In this document: positions 7,386 to 13,251 of the stretch, piece after piece
How the letters are laid out: every line of letters starts with the position of its first letter
Numbering within the stretch: position 1 is the stretch's first letter
Source: a virus
IMG/VR virus record: IMGVR_UViG_3300009183_000354
Coordinates: 1-24,275 of that record
DNA: 24,275 nt
Reading direction: 5' to 3' (one strand)
Position numbers and translations under genes: made by a program
Notes under the pieces: generated by a model
The model's database searches: none
Told to the model about the DNA's origin: nothing
What the model saw: only the letters and a program-made list of their open reading frames with translations

Positions 7386-7457
7386 ATGTGGACTAAACCA
7401 TCAGCAACAGAAATGCGTTTTGGCTTTGAAGTAACTATGTATGTAATGAACAAGTAA
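7386..7457 (+). CDS. pqqA: PqqA, pyrroloquinoline quinone precursor peptide
   Basis: A 23-residue peptide whose length and sequence match bacterial PqqA: it begins MWTKPSATEMRFGFE and ends VTMYVMNK. Glu15 and Tyr19 sit in the E-x-x-x-Y arrangement of PqqA, the two residues that the radical SAM enzyme PqqE cross-links to make PQQ (established for the family). A strong ribosome site, AGGAG, is 7 bases upstream. No pqqB, C, D or E is in the window, so the phage would supply only the ribosomal precursor and rely on the host enzymes. The gene stands alone between a holin-like gene and a terminator, like a moron. Confidence 0.92.
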   Translation: MWTKPSATEMRFGFEVTMYVMNK

Positions 7458-7461
7458 TAAA

Positions 7462-7484
7462 AAAGGGGCATTTTAAGCCCCTTT
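7462..7484 (-). terminator. Hairpin terminator between convergent units
   Basis: AAAGGGGC (7462-7469), seven-base loop, GCCCCTTT (7477-7484): a perfect 8-bp stem. Read on the - strand it is followed by T6-ATTAC, giving a classic intrinsic terminator for the leftward early unit. On the + strand the T-run is short (TTTCC), so it would also stop pqqA transcription, but less strongly. Confidence 0.8.
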
Positions 7485-7527
7485 CCTATATGTGAATACC
7501 GATTTTCTGAGGAACGCTATTCACCAC

Positions 7528-7547
7528 TTTGAGCCAAATGGCTCAAA
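7528..7547. other. 9-bp palindromic hairpin at the end of the leftward unit
   Basis: TTTGAGCCA (7528-7536), two bases, TGGCTCAAA (7539-7547). It starts 1 base beyond the stop codon of the leftward gene and lacks a T-run. A third pair, GTGAATA (7492-7498) with TATTCAC (7518-7524), lies between it and the terminator. The interval 7458-7548 therefore holds three stem candidates and no gene; a structured 3' end is likely. Confidence 0.55.
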
Positions 7548-7548
7548 T

Positions 7549-7746
7549 TCACTTAATATAATGATCGCCTGTATTTCCGTTCAATCCAACAATATCTATT
7601 TTATCTTCGTCCCAGGTAGTTGTTTCATCTGAATCGTAATAGATTTCTTTTTTCTTTTTACCAAAAATCTTTTCAAAATTATCATCAAACTTTTCTTTAT
7701 CTGTTTTTCTTGCTACTGAACCTTTACCCGCCTCGCTATATTTCAT
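7549..7746 (-). CDS. Small basic phage protein (GKGS...NFEKIFGKKKK type)
   Basis: A 65-residue protein starting MKYSEAGKGSVARKTDKEKF. The internal ATG at 7746 is chosen over an upstream start because AGGGG lies 8 bases before it and the start overlaps the metallophosphoesterase stop by 11 bases. Short phage proteins with GKGS-x(n)-R-x-T-x(4)-F/Y-x(3)-F/Y-x-x-I-F are widespread and uncharacterised. The C-terminal half is acidic (YDSDETTTWDEDK). Last gene of the leftward unit. Confidence 0.65.
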   Translation of the reverse strand: MKYSEAGKGSVARKTDKEKFDDNFEKIFGKKKKEIYYDSDETTTWDEDKIDIVGLNGNTGDHYIK

Positions 7747-8707
7747 AAGCTTTACCCCTAAATGCAACAAGACCATCACCAATAACTTCCACTAATTCCG
7801 GTGGTAGAAGTTTACCCTTCCAAAAAGTAAGAACAGCAAAACCACTTCGCCAATTTTTTGGATTATCTTCAGTATAATGAACAAACTGTTCGCCGTCAAT
7901 TTCAGCAAGAGTTCCAGTGTCGACACCATAACGAGTGCCTGTATAGTCTGTGTAAGCAGCGACTTTAAGAGAGTGCAAATGTCCTGTAACCATACTTGTG
8001 CCAGCGCCCATAGTATTGTTATGGGTAGCATGAACGCCACCTTTCCATCTGTGTTTAATACATACATCGTTTACCCATGTTGCCCAGCAAGGTTTCCAAG
8101 CAGGGAAATGGTCTTTTAAATGAAAACCATGTATCTTTTCATACTGCGGGGCTACCGCCGCTAACAGAGTTTCAAAACGGCTATCATGATTACCTAAAGT
8201 CCAAGTCAATATAGGGCTAGGTTTAATCTTTTTGCAAGCATCTTCAATGCCGCCTAGCATTGTTTTGCAGGCTTCTAATTCTTGATAAACATCAGGTCTA
8301 TTTTCAAGGAAACCAATACGACCATGACGAGATATATTAGCGCCATCAAAAGCATCACCATTACATACTACAAGTTTTGGCTTTAATTCTTCAATAGATT
8401 TAATTAAAGCTCTGTAAGCTGTTGAAGGGTTGTCGTTCCAAAAGTGTGCATCAGAAAATACTAAAACTACACCATTTTCAACAGGAACATTAATTCTAGC
8501 CGAATGTCTTTCTATCATTGGGGTTTCGCTATTAGTAACTAAATCAAGTCCGTAACGAGCCTCTAAACTGCGTCTGCGTCTGTAAACAGCAGTAAGATCA
8601 CAGCCGATAGCTAACGCCATTTTTTTAGGTGACTTTAATTCTTTCCAAAGTTTTAAAAATTCTTCATCTGTAGTTATTTGATTCGCTGGTGCATAAGCTC
8701 TTGGCAT
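7736..8707 (-). CDS. Calcineurin-like metallophosphoesterase with N-terminal HTH-like segment
   Basis: A 323-residue protein. The metallophosphoesterase signature is present in order: FSDAHFW (about 84-90), NGDAFD (116-121), GNHD (172-175), and TGHLH (about 241-245), giving the metal ligands of this superfamily. Residues about 14-50 look like a DNA-binding helix-turn-helix (SPKKMALAIGCDLTAVYRRR). Related phage proteins occur in recombination or replication clusters and may be nucleases (Mre11/SbcD superfamily) or phosphatases. A terminator lies just before its ribosome site (AAGGAA), so its expression may be lower than that of the genes upstream. Confidence 0.8.
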   Translation of the reverse strand: MPRAYAPANQITTDEEFLKLWKELKSPKKMALAIGCDLTAVYRRRRSLEARYGLDLVTNSETPMIERHSARINVPVENGVVLVFSDAHFWNDNPSTAYRALIKSIEELKPKLVVCNGDAFDGANISRHGRIGFLENRPDVYQELEACKTMLGGIEDACKKIKPSPILTWTLGNHDSRFETLLAAVAPQYEKIHGFHLKDHFPAWKPCWATWVNDVCIKHRWKGGVHATHNNTMGAGTSMVTGHLHSLKVAAYTDYTGTRYGVDTGTLAEIDGEQFVHYTEDNPKNWRSGFAVLTFWKGKLLPPELVEVIGDGLVAFRGKAYEI

Positions 8708-8722
8708 ATTTTTCCTTAAAAA

Positions 8723-8742
8723 AAGGGGGACGAATCCCCCTT
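8723..8742 (-). terminator. Intrinsic terminator/attenuator inside the leftward unit
   Basis: AAGGGGG (8723-8729), six-base loop, CCCCCTT (8736-8742). On the - strand a T7 run follows directly and merges with the ribosome site of the metallophosphoesterase (TTTTTTTAAGGAAAAATATG). It lies 5 bases after the SSB-like gene. Partial read-through would separate the recombination genes from the last two genes. Confidence 0.8.
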
Positions 8743-8747
8743 AGTTA

Positions 8748-9005
8748 TTAAAATGGAACATCAGATTCCATGTCGTCAAAGTTTGCTGGTGCAGCCTCGT
8801 TATTTCTAGCCGTAGATTCTCTTGGCTTTGGCTCTCTAGTGTTTAACCAGCCGTCAAAATTAACAGGTAGCGTTTCTAATTTTATAGATAAGCCACCATA
8901 TTTATTTTCCATAACTACACCGCAATAAATATTCTTGCGTCTTTCTTTGCCGTCTGTGCCGACATATTTTTCACCGCCTGCAATTACATCATATTTAACT
9001 GCCAT
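8748..9005 (-). CDS. SSB-like single-stranded DNA-binding protein
   Basis: An 85-residue protein starting MAVKYDVIAGGEKYV. The internal ATG is chosen because AAAGGAAAAGAAA precedes it. The beta-rich body (IYCGVVMENKYGGLSIKLE) could be an OB-like fold. The C terminus, DDMESDVPF, is the acidic D-x-P-F tail by which single-strand DNA-binding proteins recruit partners (family knowledge). It overlaps the YqaJ exonuclease gene by 11 bases, and ERF is three genes upstream, so it probably serves the recombination set. Confidence 0.7.
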   Translation of the reverse strand: MAVKYDVIAGGEKYVGTDGKERRKNIYCGVVMENKYGGLSIKLETLPVNFDGWLNTREPKPRESTARNNEAAPANFDDMESDVPF

Positions 9006-9630
9006 TTTCTTTTCCTTTAAGTTGTTGAACAATTATATCTATTTCGTCATTAAATGCCATGACTTCCGTTTCTGCTTGCTTTATAAATTCCTCGTCCCTA
9101 AAAACCCTAGTAATAAAAAGCTGTAATGCATCGCTAATATCAGGATCAAAAGAAACTAAGTCGCACCATTTTCTATCAACACCACAGCAAGCCATTTGCC
9201 ATTGAACTTGAGCATAATAACGACTTATTAAATCTTTGCCATCATTAATAAAATGCTCTAAATGGTTTTCAGGGTTGGGGCATTTAATTTCTATAAGCCC
9301 GTCGCTACCAATTAACCCGTCAGGTGAACAACCTGCCATAGAAATGACAGGGTGATTAACAAAAGGAAGCTGATCTACGAACAAACCCATGCGAATCTCG
9401 TAAGAAGCCCTTGCGAGAGGCTCTAACGCGTTTCCTCTTTCCATTGCGGCATTGGTATAACCCTCAATGCGTTTGCCCGTTAAACGCTCTCGTATGAGTT
9501 CGTTTTTTAATTTTTTACGACCAGCGCTCTCACCTGTCTTAACTTTTGACATTAGATCAGAAATTCTGCTCGCCGTAATTTTACCGAGGCGCATTTCAAA
9601 CCATTCGTTACTTCCTTGTTGTATGTCCAT
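8995..9630 (-). CDS. YqaJ/lambda-Exo family recombinase exonuclease
   Basis: A 211-residue protein with the YqaJ pattern: QQGSNEWFEMRLGKITAS at residues 4-21, MERGNALEPLAR at 63-74, and catalytic GCSPDGLIG...LIEIKCP with Asp104, Glu114 and Lys116, then YYAQVQWQMACCG near 142-154. Enzymes of this family digest one strand of duplex DNA to produce the tail used by an annealing protein; ERF is encoded just upstream in the same unit. Length is normal for the family and no key residue is missing. Confidence 0.88.
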   Translation of the reverse strand: MDIQQGSNEWFEMRLGKITASRISDLMSKVKTGESAGRKKLKNELIRERLTGKRIEGYTNAAMERGNALEPLARASYEIRMGLFVDQLPFVNHPVISMAGCSPDGLIGSDGLIEIKCPNPENHLEHFINDGKDLISRYYAQVQWQMACCGVDRKWCDLVSFDPDISDALQLFITRVFRDEEFIKQAETEVMAFNDEIDIIVQQLKGKENGS

Positions 9631-9778
9631 AAAAATACCTTCCCATTGCGTGCTGGTTAATTGGTTCCATATCGTTATTTCTTTTGAGCCTTAGATAAAT
9701 TGTTTGCACAATCCATTGAACTCTCATACTTTCTGAATGGGGATAAATTTTATGAGATTTTTCTATTAATGAGTTCAT
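9608..9778 (-). CDS. Small basic hypothetical protein, 56 residues
   Basis: The start ATG overlaps the stop of the upstream HTH gene as ATGA, and the 3' end overlaps the YqaJ gene by 23 bases, so it fills the otherwise empty 9631-9774 gap. The sequence begins MNSLIEKSHKIYPHSES and contains WIVQTIYLRLKR. No family is recognised. Support is positional (coupling and gap filling). Confidence 0.55.
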   Translation of the reverse strand: MNSLIEKSHKIYPHSESMRVQWIVQTIYLRLKRNNDMEPINQHAMGRYFYGHTTRK

Positions 9779-9990
9779 AGCATTCCTCTGATTCTGTATT
9801 CAGCTACGATACAAGTTTCATTAAAAGTATTTTTAACCTTTTTATCTGTAGTTTCGATTGCATAACCTTTTTTGCGTAGATTATAAACACAATCTGCTAA
9901 ACGATAAATACCAAGTTTAGTCCATGCCCTTAAAGGATCGATTGTTTTAGATTTTTTAAAGTGATTAATTAAGCGTTGTTGTTGCGTCAT
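9775..9990 (-). CDS. Winged helix-turn-helix protein (HTH_39-like)
   Basis: A 71-residue protein. TQQQRLINHFKKSKTIDPLR, then WTKLGIYRLADCVYNLRKKGY, is the pattern of small phage winged helices (HTH_39 type): a helix, 'I/L-x-P-x-x-A' linker, and a recognition helix with RxxDxxxxLRxxGY. Probably binds DNA. It lies 1 base after the ERF gene and is coupled to the 56-codon gene. Confidence 0.7.
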   Translation of the reverse strand: MTQQQRLINHFKKSKTIDPLRAWTKLGIYRLADCVYNLRKKGYAIETTDKKVKNTFNETCIVAEYRIRGML

Positions 9991-9991
9991 G

Positions 9992-10543
9992 TTATTCCCC
10001 TTTTAAGATAGCTTTCATTTTGTTAGTTTCTGAAATTACAGCTTTAGAAATTGTTTGATTATTTTTAACTTCACCAATTACGGAAGCATAATTAGCTTGA
10101 AGTTCTTCAATCGTTTTGCTTGACTGAATTTTCTTTAAATAGTCTTCAGGATTCATGCGGGTAGATTCACCATCATCATCGTCTTGATATAGACCTGTAA
10201 TTGACGCCAAAGTATAGCGGCGCAAATAAGTCAAAGCCGACCCGTATCCCTGAGGGTCATTTTTTTGCAAAGGGCAAATAGCTGTATCTTCTATCCATTC
10301 ACCTGAGGAATGAATTAAACGGGTAGTTAATGCTAAAGTGCCAGGCTGTGATTCTGTGGGGGTTTGAATGAAAGCTATGCCGAAGTTGTTTAAAGATTCT
10401 TTAATCGCATGAATTACCGAACCTAAATCTGCATAACGAGATTTAAAATGAGGATTGGTAGAATCTTTAACGGCAAAGGTAATGTCGTCTTGTGCTTTTA
10501 CTAACGCTGTTGCTATTTCTTTTATACTATCTGATGTTTTCAT
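9992..10543 (-). CDS. ERF family single-strand annealing protein
   Basis: A 183-residue protein with the ERF signature: NPHFKSRYADLGSVIHAIKE at about 31-50 and DPQGYGSALTYLRRYTLASI at about 95-114, followed by an acidic DDDDGES. ERF proteins anneal complementary single strands during phage recombination, normally with an exonuclease such as YqaJ, which is downstream here. The ribosome site is AAAAGGAATTTATAAGAT, like that of the gene at 11453. Confidence 0.88.
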   Translation of the reverse strand: MKTSDSIKEIATALVKAQDDITFAVKDSTNPHFKSRYADLGSVIHAIKESLNNFGIAFIQTPTESQPGTLALTTRLIHSSGEWIEDTAICPLQKNDPQGYGSALTYLRRYTLASITGLYQDDDDGESTRMNPEDYLKKIQSSKTIEELQANYASVIGEVKNNQTISKAVISETNKMKAILKGE

Positions 10544-10565
10544 ATCTTATAAATTCCTTTTAAAA

Positions 10566-10901
10566 TTAAATAATGTGCTTTATTGTTTCCTCGTATGCCC
10601 ATCTAGCGAAATTATTATCTTTATGATGTTCCGCTATAAAGCGTGCAAGCCCTTCTATTTCCGCATCATATAAATCTCTAATGCGTCCAAGCTTATCATC
10701 TTCAGAATCGTAGATGATATTTTTTACTTGTTCTTGTATTGCGTTTTCTTTGTAGTAATCACTAAATTTTTTAGACTGAAACATAATATGATCTTCAATT
10801 AATTCTTGAAGGGTCGGTATATCTTCAGCCCAGTCCGTATCGGGATTAACCAAAGCTTGAATATGGACTTTCTCTGTTGCAACATTCTCTTGGTCAGACA
10901 T
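10566..10901 (-). CDS. Acidic hypothetical protein
   Basis: A 111-residue, strongly acidic, mostly helical protein (LQELIEDHIMFQSKKFSDYY; DSEDDKLGRIRDLYDAEIEG). Ribosome site AGGAG precedes the ATG by 5 bases. It lies between ERF and the 10932 gene in the same transcription unit. No family is recognised. Confidence 0.6.
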   Translation of the reverse strand: MSDQENVATEKVHIQALVNPDTDWAEDIPTLQELIEDHIMFQSKKFSDYYKENAIQEQVKNIIYDSEDDKLGRIRDLYDAEIEGLARFIAEHHKDNNFARWAYEETIKHII

Positions 10902-10931
10902 AATATCTCCTAAGTTGTTGATTTTTCAAGA

Positions 10932-11453
10932 TCATACTCCCAAATTGTTGAATTGCAAAGCATTTTTATCAAACCAATAAGGAATGTCACGATCAGTCCA
11001 TTTTGCGATATGAGCTTTGTATAATTGGTAGTATTTTTGATATGAAGCGATAGCGTCATTTTTAATTTTGCAATCGTCAGGCATAGCTGGCGTAGGCTCA
11101 GTAAAATTATCTGTGCCAATATTTTTAGGAACAGCATAAAGCTCGTCTAGCAATCCTGATGTCTGAACTTTATGTATTTTTGCATAGCGATATGTATATT
11201 CAATACATAAAAATGTTAAAAGATTATGCAACCAGATATAATTATGGTAACTTTTGCGAACCCATACAGCAGACGGGTGATTCATGTGAGTTTTTTTATA
11301 CAATTTACGAGCGTTAGCATAATCGTCGCCATCAAGAACACGATGAGCGGTAGAAAGAAGCTGTGCATATTCGAGAATCATTTTGACGCAATGCTTATCA
11401 AGATGCATGATAGCGCAGTCGCGAGGGTTATTGTGCAGATAAAATATATTCAT
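10932..11453 (-). CDS. Conserved phage protein, possibly pyrimidine-dimer glycosylase-related
   Basis: A 173-residue protein beginning MNIFYLHNNPRDCAIMHLDK, followed by MILEYAQLLSTAHRVLDG, HMNHPSAVWVRKSYHNYIWL and a C-terminal YWFDKNALQF. This pattern is common in aquatic phages. I recall it being loosely annotated as pyrimidine-dimer DNA glycosylase-like, but I cannot confirm that; conserved His, Lys and Tyr residues fit an enzyme. First gene after promoter B, so an early function. Confidence 0.6.
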   Translation of the reverse strand: MNIFYLHNNPRDCAIMHLDKHCVKMILEYAQLLSTAHRVLDGDDYANARKLYKKTHMNHPSAVWVRKSYHNYIWLHNLLTFLCIEYTYRYAKIHKVQTSGLLDELYAVPKNIGTDNFTEPTPAMPDDCKIKNDAIASYQKYYQLYKAHIAKWTDRDIPYWFDKNALQFNNLGV

Positions 11454-11479
11454 ATAAATTCCTTTTAATTCCTGTTAAA

Positions 11480-11508
11480 AAAATACTACAAAATTAATTA
11501 TCTTCCAA
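11480..11508 (-). promoter_or_regulatory. Early promoter B (leftward)
   Basis: On the - strand: TTGGAA (11503-11508), a 17-base spacer ending TTTTGTAG, and TATTTT (11480-11485). The same -35, spacer core and leader (TTAACAGGAATT then AAAGGAA) recur at promoter A 1.3 kb away. It lies directly after a terminator and before the 11453 start. Confidence 0.8.
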
Positions 11509-11524
11509 GTATTTAAAAAAAGAA

Positions 11525-11544
11525 AGCATTATTCGCATAATACT
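11525..11544 (-). terminator. Intrinsic terminator between early units
   Basis: On the - strand: AGTATTAT, loop, ATAATGCT, an 8-bp stem with one G-U pair, followed by TTCTTTTTTT. The TAA stop of the small gene is inside the stem. The -35 of promoter B starts only 17 bases beyond, so one transcription unit ends where the next begins. Confidence 0.7.
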
Positions 11545-11705
11545 TTTATAGTTAAATCTTTTACTTTTTCAACATCTTCGGGCTTCATTCGGTTAGCTAT
11601 TTCTATTGCGAGTTTAGAAGCTTTTCCAGCGTCTTTATTGTCCTTGGCTGTGATAGCAAGGATCAAAGCAACACTTAAAGCATGGGCGTCATTCTGTATC
11701 TTCAT
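11529..11705 (-). CDS. Small helical hypothetical protein
   Basis: A 58-residue protein starting MKIQNDAHALSVALILAITA. The start at 11705 is chosen because GGGGGA precedes it by about 6 bases; it overlaps the upstream gene by 17 bases. Predominantly helical (ASKLAIEIANRMKPEDVEKV). Last gene of the first early unit; no family recognised. Confidence 0.6.
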   Translation of the reverse strand: MKIQNDAHALSVALILAITAKDNKDAGKASKLAIEIANRMKPEDVEKVKDLTIKVLCE

Positions 11706-11880
11706 CAGCTTCCCCCACATTTTCTATATCCTGAACATCAAATTGTTCTTCAGATATTTTATCGTTATCGTCAATAGAATCAGTAAAAATATCAATGGCT
11801 TTATCTTCGTTTTCAGCAACAACTTCCCGCTCGTAAGTGTTTTGGGAAGTGATTACAATTTTAAATTTATACAGTTTCAT
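11689..11880 (-). CDS. Small acidic hypothetical protein
   Basis: A 63-residue protein starting MKLYKFKIVITSQNTYEREV, with a highly acidic tail (DVQDIENVGEADEDTE). Two adjacent ATGs exist; the second (11880) has AGAGG at the better distance. Small early acidic proteins often bind host enzymes, but no evidence here points to a target. Confidence 0.6.
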   Translation of the reverse strand: MKLYKFKIVITSQNTYEREVVAENEDKAIDIFTDSIDDNDKISEEQFDVQDIENVGEADEDTE

Positions 11881-12199
11881 CATAATCCTCTCTTGTATTT
11901 TCATCAGAAGCTTTTAACTCATATTCATAATCTTGAATTATATGATCGGCTATTTCATACCAATTAACTTCGTCCATAAAAGCTCTTGCATAACTTAAAG
12001 CCAAGCACTCATTATCCAAACCTTTTTGATCGGCAGATAAAATTTCATCAGCGTATTCTTCTAAAAATTGACCAAATTCATAAGTTTTAAGCATGTATGT
12101 TTGATAATAATCGGACATATCAAATCCATCAAACATTTCTAAATTGATGCGCCAAGTAGCGTAATTAGTCCAGCCGTTATATTTATTGTCTTGTGTCAT
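11867..12199 (-). CDS. DUF7249-like phage early protein (NGWTNYATW)
   Basis: A 110-residue acidic protein with YNGWTNYATWRINLEMFD at residues 7-24, a signature shared by a widespread phage early-protein family that I remember as DUF7249. The rest is helical and acidic, ending SDENTREDYDETV. Function unknown. It starts 8 bases downstream of the small membrane gene. Confidence 0.7.
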   Translation of the reverse strand: MTQDNKYNGWTNYATWRINLEMFDGFDMSDYYQTYMLKTYEFGQFLEEYADEILSADQKGLDNECLALSYARAFMDEVNWYEIADHIIQDYEYELKASDENTREDYDETV

Positions 12200-12207
12200 T
12201 TTTTATC

Positions 12208-12315
12208 CTATCCAAATAATTTAGTTAAATAAGGGTAGCCAACATAAAGCCAAAGAGCCACATAAGCCCAAAAAGCTGTTGCAAAGATAATGCCTTGGAT
12301 TAAGTCTTTTTTCAT
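12208..12315 (-). CDS. 35-residue membrane protein
   Basis: A very short gene: start MKKDLIQGIIFATAFWAY, then a continuous hydrophobic run (VALWLYVGYPYLTKLFG). Ribosome site GGAGAGG precedes the ATG by 5 bases, and the start overlaps the upstream stop as TAATG. Ribosome site, coupling and a clean transmembrane helix support it. Encoded next to an exported protein, so both may act at the envelope, for example in superinfection control (inference). Confidence 0.6.
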   Translation of the reverse strand: MKKDLIQGIIFATAFWAYVALWLYVGYPYLTKLFG

Positions 12316-12569
12316 TATTCCTCTCCTATGCTAGATTTATATGGATCAATACTACTTTGAACATATTCGTAAGTATTATTTACGGAATTGCGCTGAAGTT
12401 TAGAGTTAGGGACTACAAACTCGTATTTGTTTTCGACCCAGTTAAGTTTGAGTTTGGCTTCTTTGGGGGCATAATGCCATTCTTTTTCCACCCAGTTATA
12501 TCGAAGCTTTGCCGTATCAGCGTATGATACGATTGGAAGTGCGATTAATAATGCCGTTAATAATTTCAT
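12315..12569 (-). CDS. Exported triple-repeat early protein
   Basis: An 84-residue protein with a signal peptide (MKLLTALLIALPIVSYA, cut predicted after Ala17). The mature part is three degenerate 17-18-residue repeats: AKLRYNWVEKEWHYAPKE, AKLKLNWVENKYEFVVPN and SKLQRNSVNNTYEYVQSS, each N-x-V-x-x-x-[WY]-[EH]-[YF]. Similar short exported repeat proteins occur in other aquatic phages and have no known role. Early expression of a periplasmic protein suggests envelope remodelling or exclusion (inference). Start overlaps the upstream stop as ATGA. Confidence 0.75.
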   Translation of the reverse strand: MKLLTALLIALPIVSYADTAKLRYNWVEKEWHYAPKEAKLKLNWVENKYEFVVPNSKLQRNSVNNTYEYVQSSIDPYKSSIGEE

Positions 12570-12733
12570 AGAGGCACCGTCACTGCTGGATTAGCTAAAG
12601 TGTCATATGCAATTTTTTGATATTTGTCGCAAGATTTGTAATTTTCTGCAACATATTGGAGGGCTTGAGAGAAATTAATATTTTTTTTCTCTGCAAGTGT
12701 TTCGATTATACAGTAAGCGCCTGTTATTCTCAT
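12566..12733 (-). CDS. First early gene, small hypothetical protein
   Basis: A 55-residue protein starting MRITGAYCIIETLAEKKNIN, with AAGGAAACGAT as ribosome site; an upstream TTG start is less likely because it overlaps that site. Helical, with two cysteines. It is the first gene behind promoter A and is coupled to the exported repeat gene. No family recognised. Confidence 0.6.
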   Translation of the reverse strand: MRITGAYCIIETLAEKKNINFSQALQYVAENYKSCDKYQKIAYDTLANPAVTVPL

Positions 12734-12763
12734 ATCGTTTCCTTTCAATTCCTGTTAAGATAA

Positions 12764-12792
12764 AATCTACTACAAAACGAATCATCTTCCAA
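12764..12792 (-). promoter_or_regulatory. Early promoter A (leftward)
   Basis: On the - strand: TTGGAA (12787-12792), 17-base spacer with ATTCGTTTTGTAG, TAGATT (12764-12769). About 70 bases around it align with promoter B, including the leader TTAACAGGAATT and AAAGGAA. The rest of 12734-12848 is A/T tracts between divergent units; no convincing promoter for the + gene at 12849 is visible there. Confidence 0.8.
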
Positions 12793-12848
12793 CATTTCGA
12801 AAAAGAAAAGCTTTTTTTTACTTTTTTTATAAATATTTTATAAAAGCG

Positions 12849-13199
12849 ATGAAAAACGACGAACACAAAGAACAAGTAGCACTTATAGAATGGTTCAGAT
12901 TTCAATACCCTTTAATTAGGGGTTGTTTATTTGCTATTCCAAATGGTGGTGTAAGGAATATAGGGACGGCTATAAAGCTCAAACGAGAGGGAGTTATGGC
13001 AGGTGTCTCGGATTTGTTTTTAATGGTCCCAAAATCGCCCAAATGTGGTTTGTTCATAGAAATGAAAGCTAAAGGTGGAAAAGCGCAAGAAAATCAGTTA
13101 GAATTTCAAAAGTTAGCTAAAAATATGGGTTATGACGCTCAAGTGTGTTTTGGCTTCTTGGAAGCGAAAGAAACTATAAAGAATTACCTTAAAGCATAA
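12849..13199 (+). CDS. VRR-NUC domain nuclease
   Basis: A 116-residue protein, the size of stand-alone phage VRR-NUC nucleases. Conserved elements: FAIPNGGVRNIGTAIKLKRE (about 28-47), AGVSDLFL with Asp55, FIEMKAKGG with Glu71 and Lys73, and a Q-x-x-Q region after it. Family members cut branched or flapped DNA, so a role in replication-fork or recombination processing is likely. No clear ribosome site precedes the ATG. First gene of the rightward replication unit. Confidence 0.82.
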   Translation: MKNDEHKEQVALIEWFRFQYPLIRGCLFAIPNGGVRNIGTAIKLKREGVMAGVSDLFLMVPKSPKCGLFIEMKAKGGKAQENQLEFQKLAKNMGYDAQVCFGFLEAKETIKNYLKA

Positions 13200-13202
13200 A
13201 AA

Positions 13203-13224
13203 AACTTTCTTTTTTTTGAAAGTT
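13203..13224. other. 7-bp inverted repeat with T8 loop
   Basis: AACTTTC (13203-13209), eight T, GAAAGTT (13218-13224), 3 bases after the VRR-NUC stop and running into the -35 of promoter C. It may be an operator or a weak transcription pause site. Confidence 0.4.
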
Positions 13225-13251
13225 GGGCAATACTTCGTTTTGTAACAATAA
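13223..13251 (+). promoter_or_regulatory. Promoter C, same motif as early promoters A and B
   Basis: TTGGGC (13223-13228), a 17-base spacer containing TTCGTTTTGTAA, and CAATAA (13246-13251). The spacer core TTCGTTTTGTA is identical to promoter A although the orientation is opposite and the flanks differ. The -10 is poor for sigma70. The gene start at 13268 lies 17 bases beyond. Confidence 0.55.

Noticed and set aside
7386-7457. Chance short open frame as an explanation for pqqA
   Set aside because: Exact family length, Glu15/Tyr19 placement, MWTKP start, FEVTMY core and a strong ribosome site together make chance very unlikely.
11638-11967. 109-codon + strand frame opposite early genes
   Set aside because: Antisense to three overlapping genes with ribosome sites and stop-start coupling; no independent support.
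12675-12905. 76-codon - strand frame across the divergent promoter region
   Set aside because: It runs over promoter A and into the VRR-NUC gene; Phe/Lys-rich translation reflects the A/T tracts.
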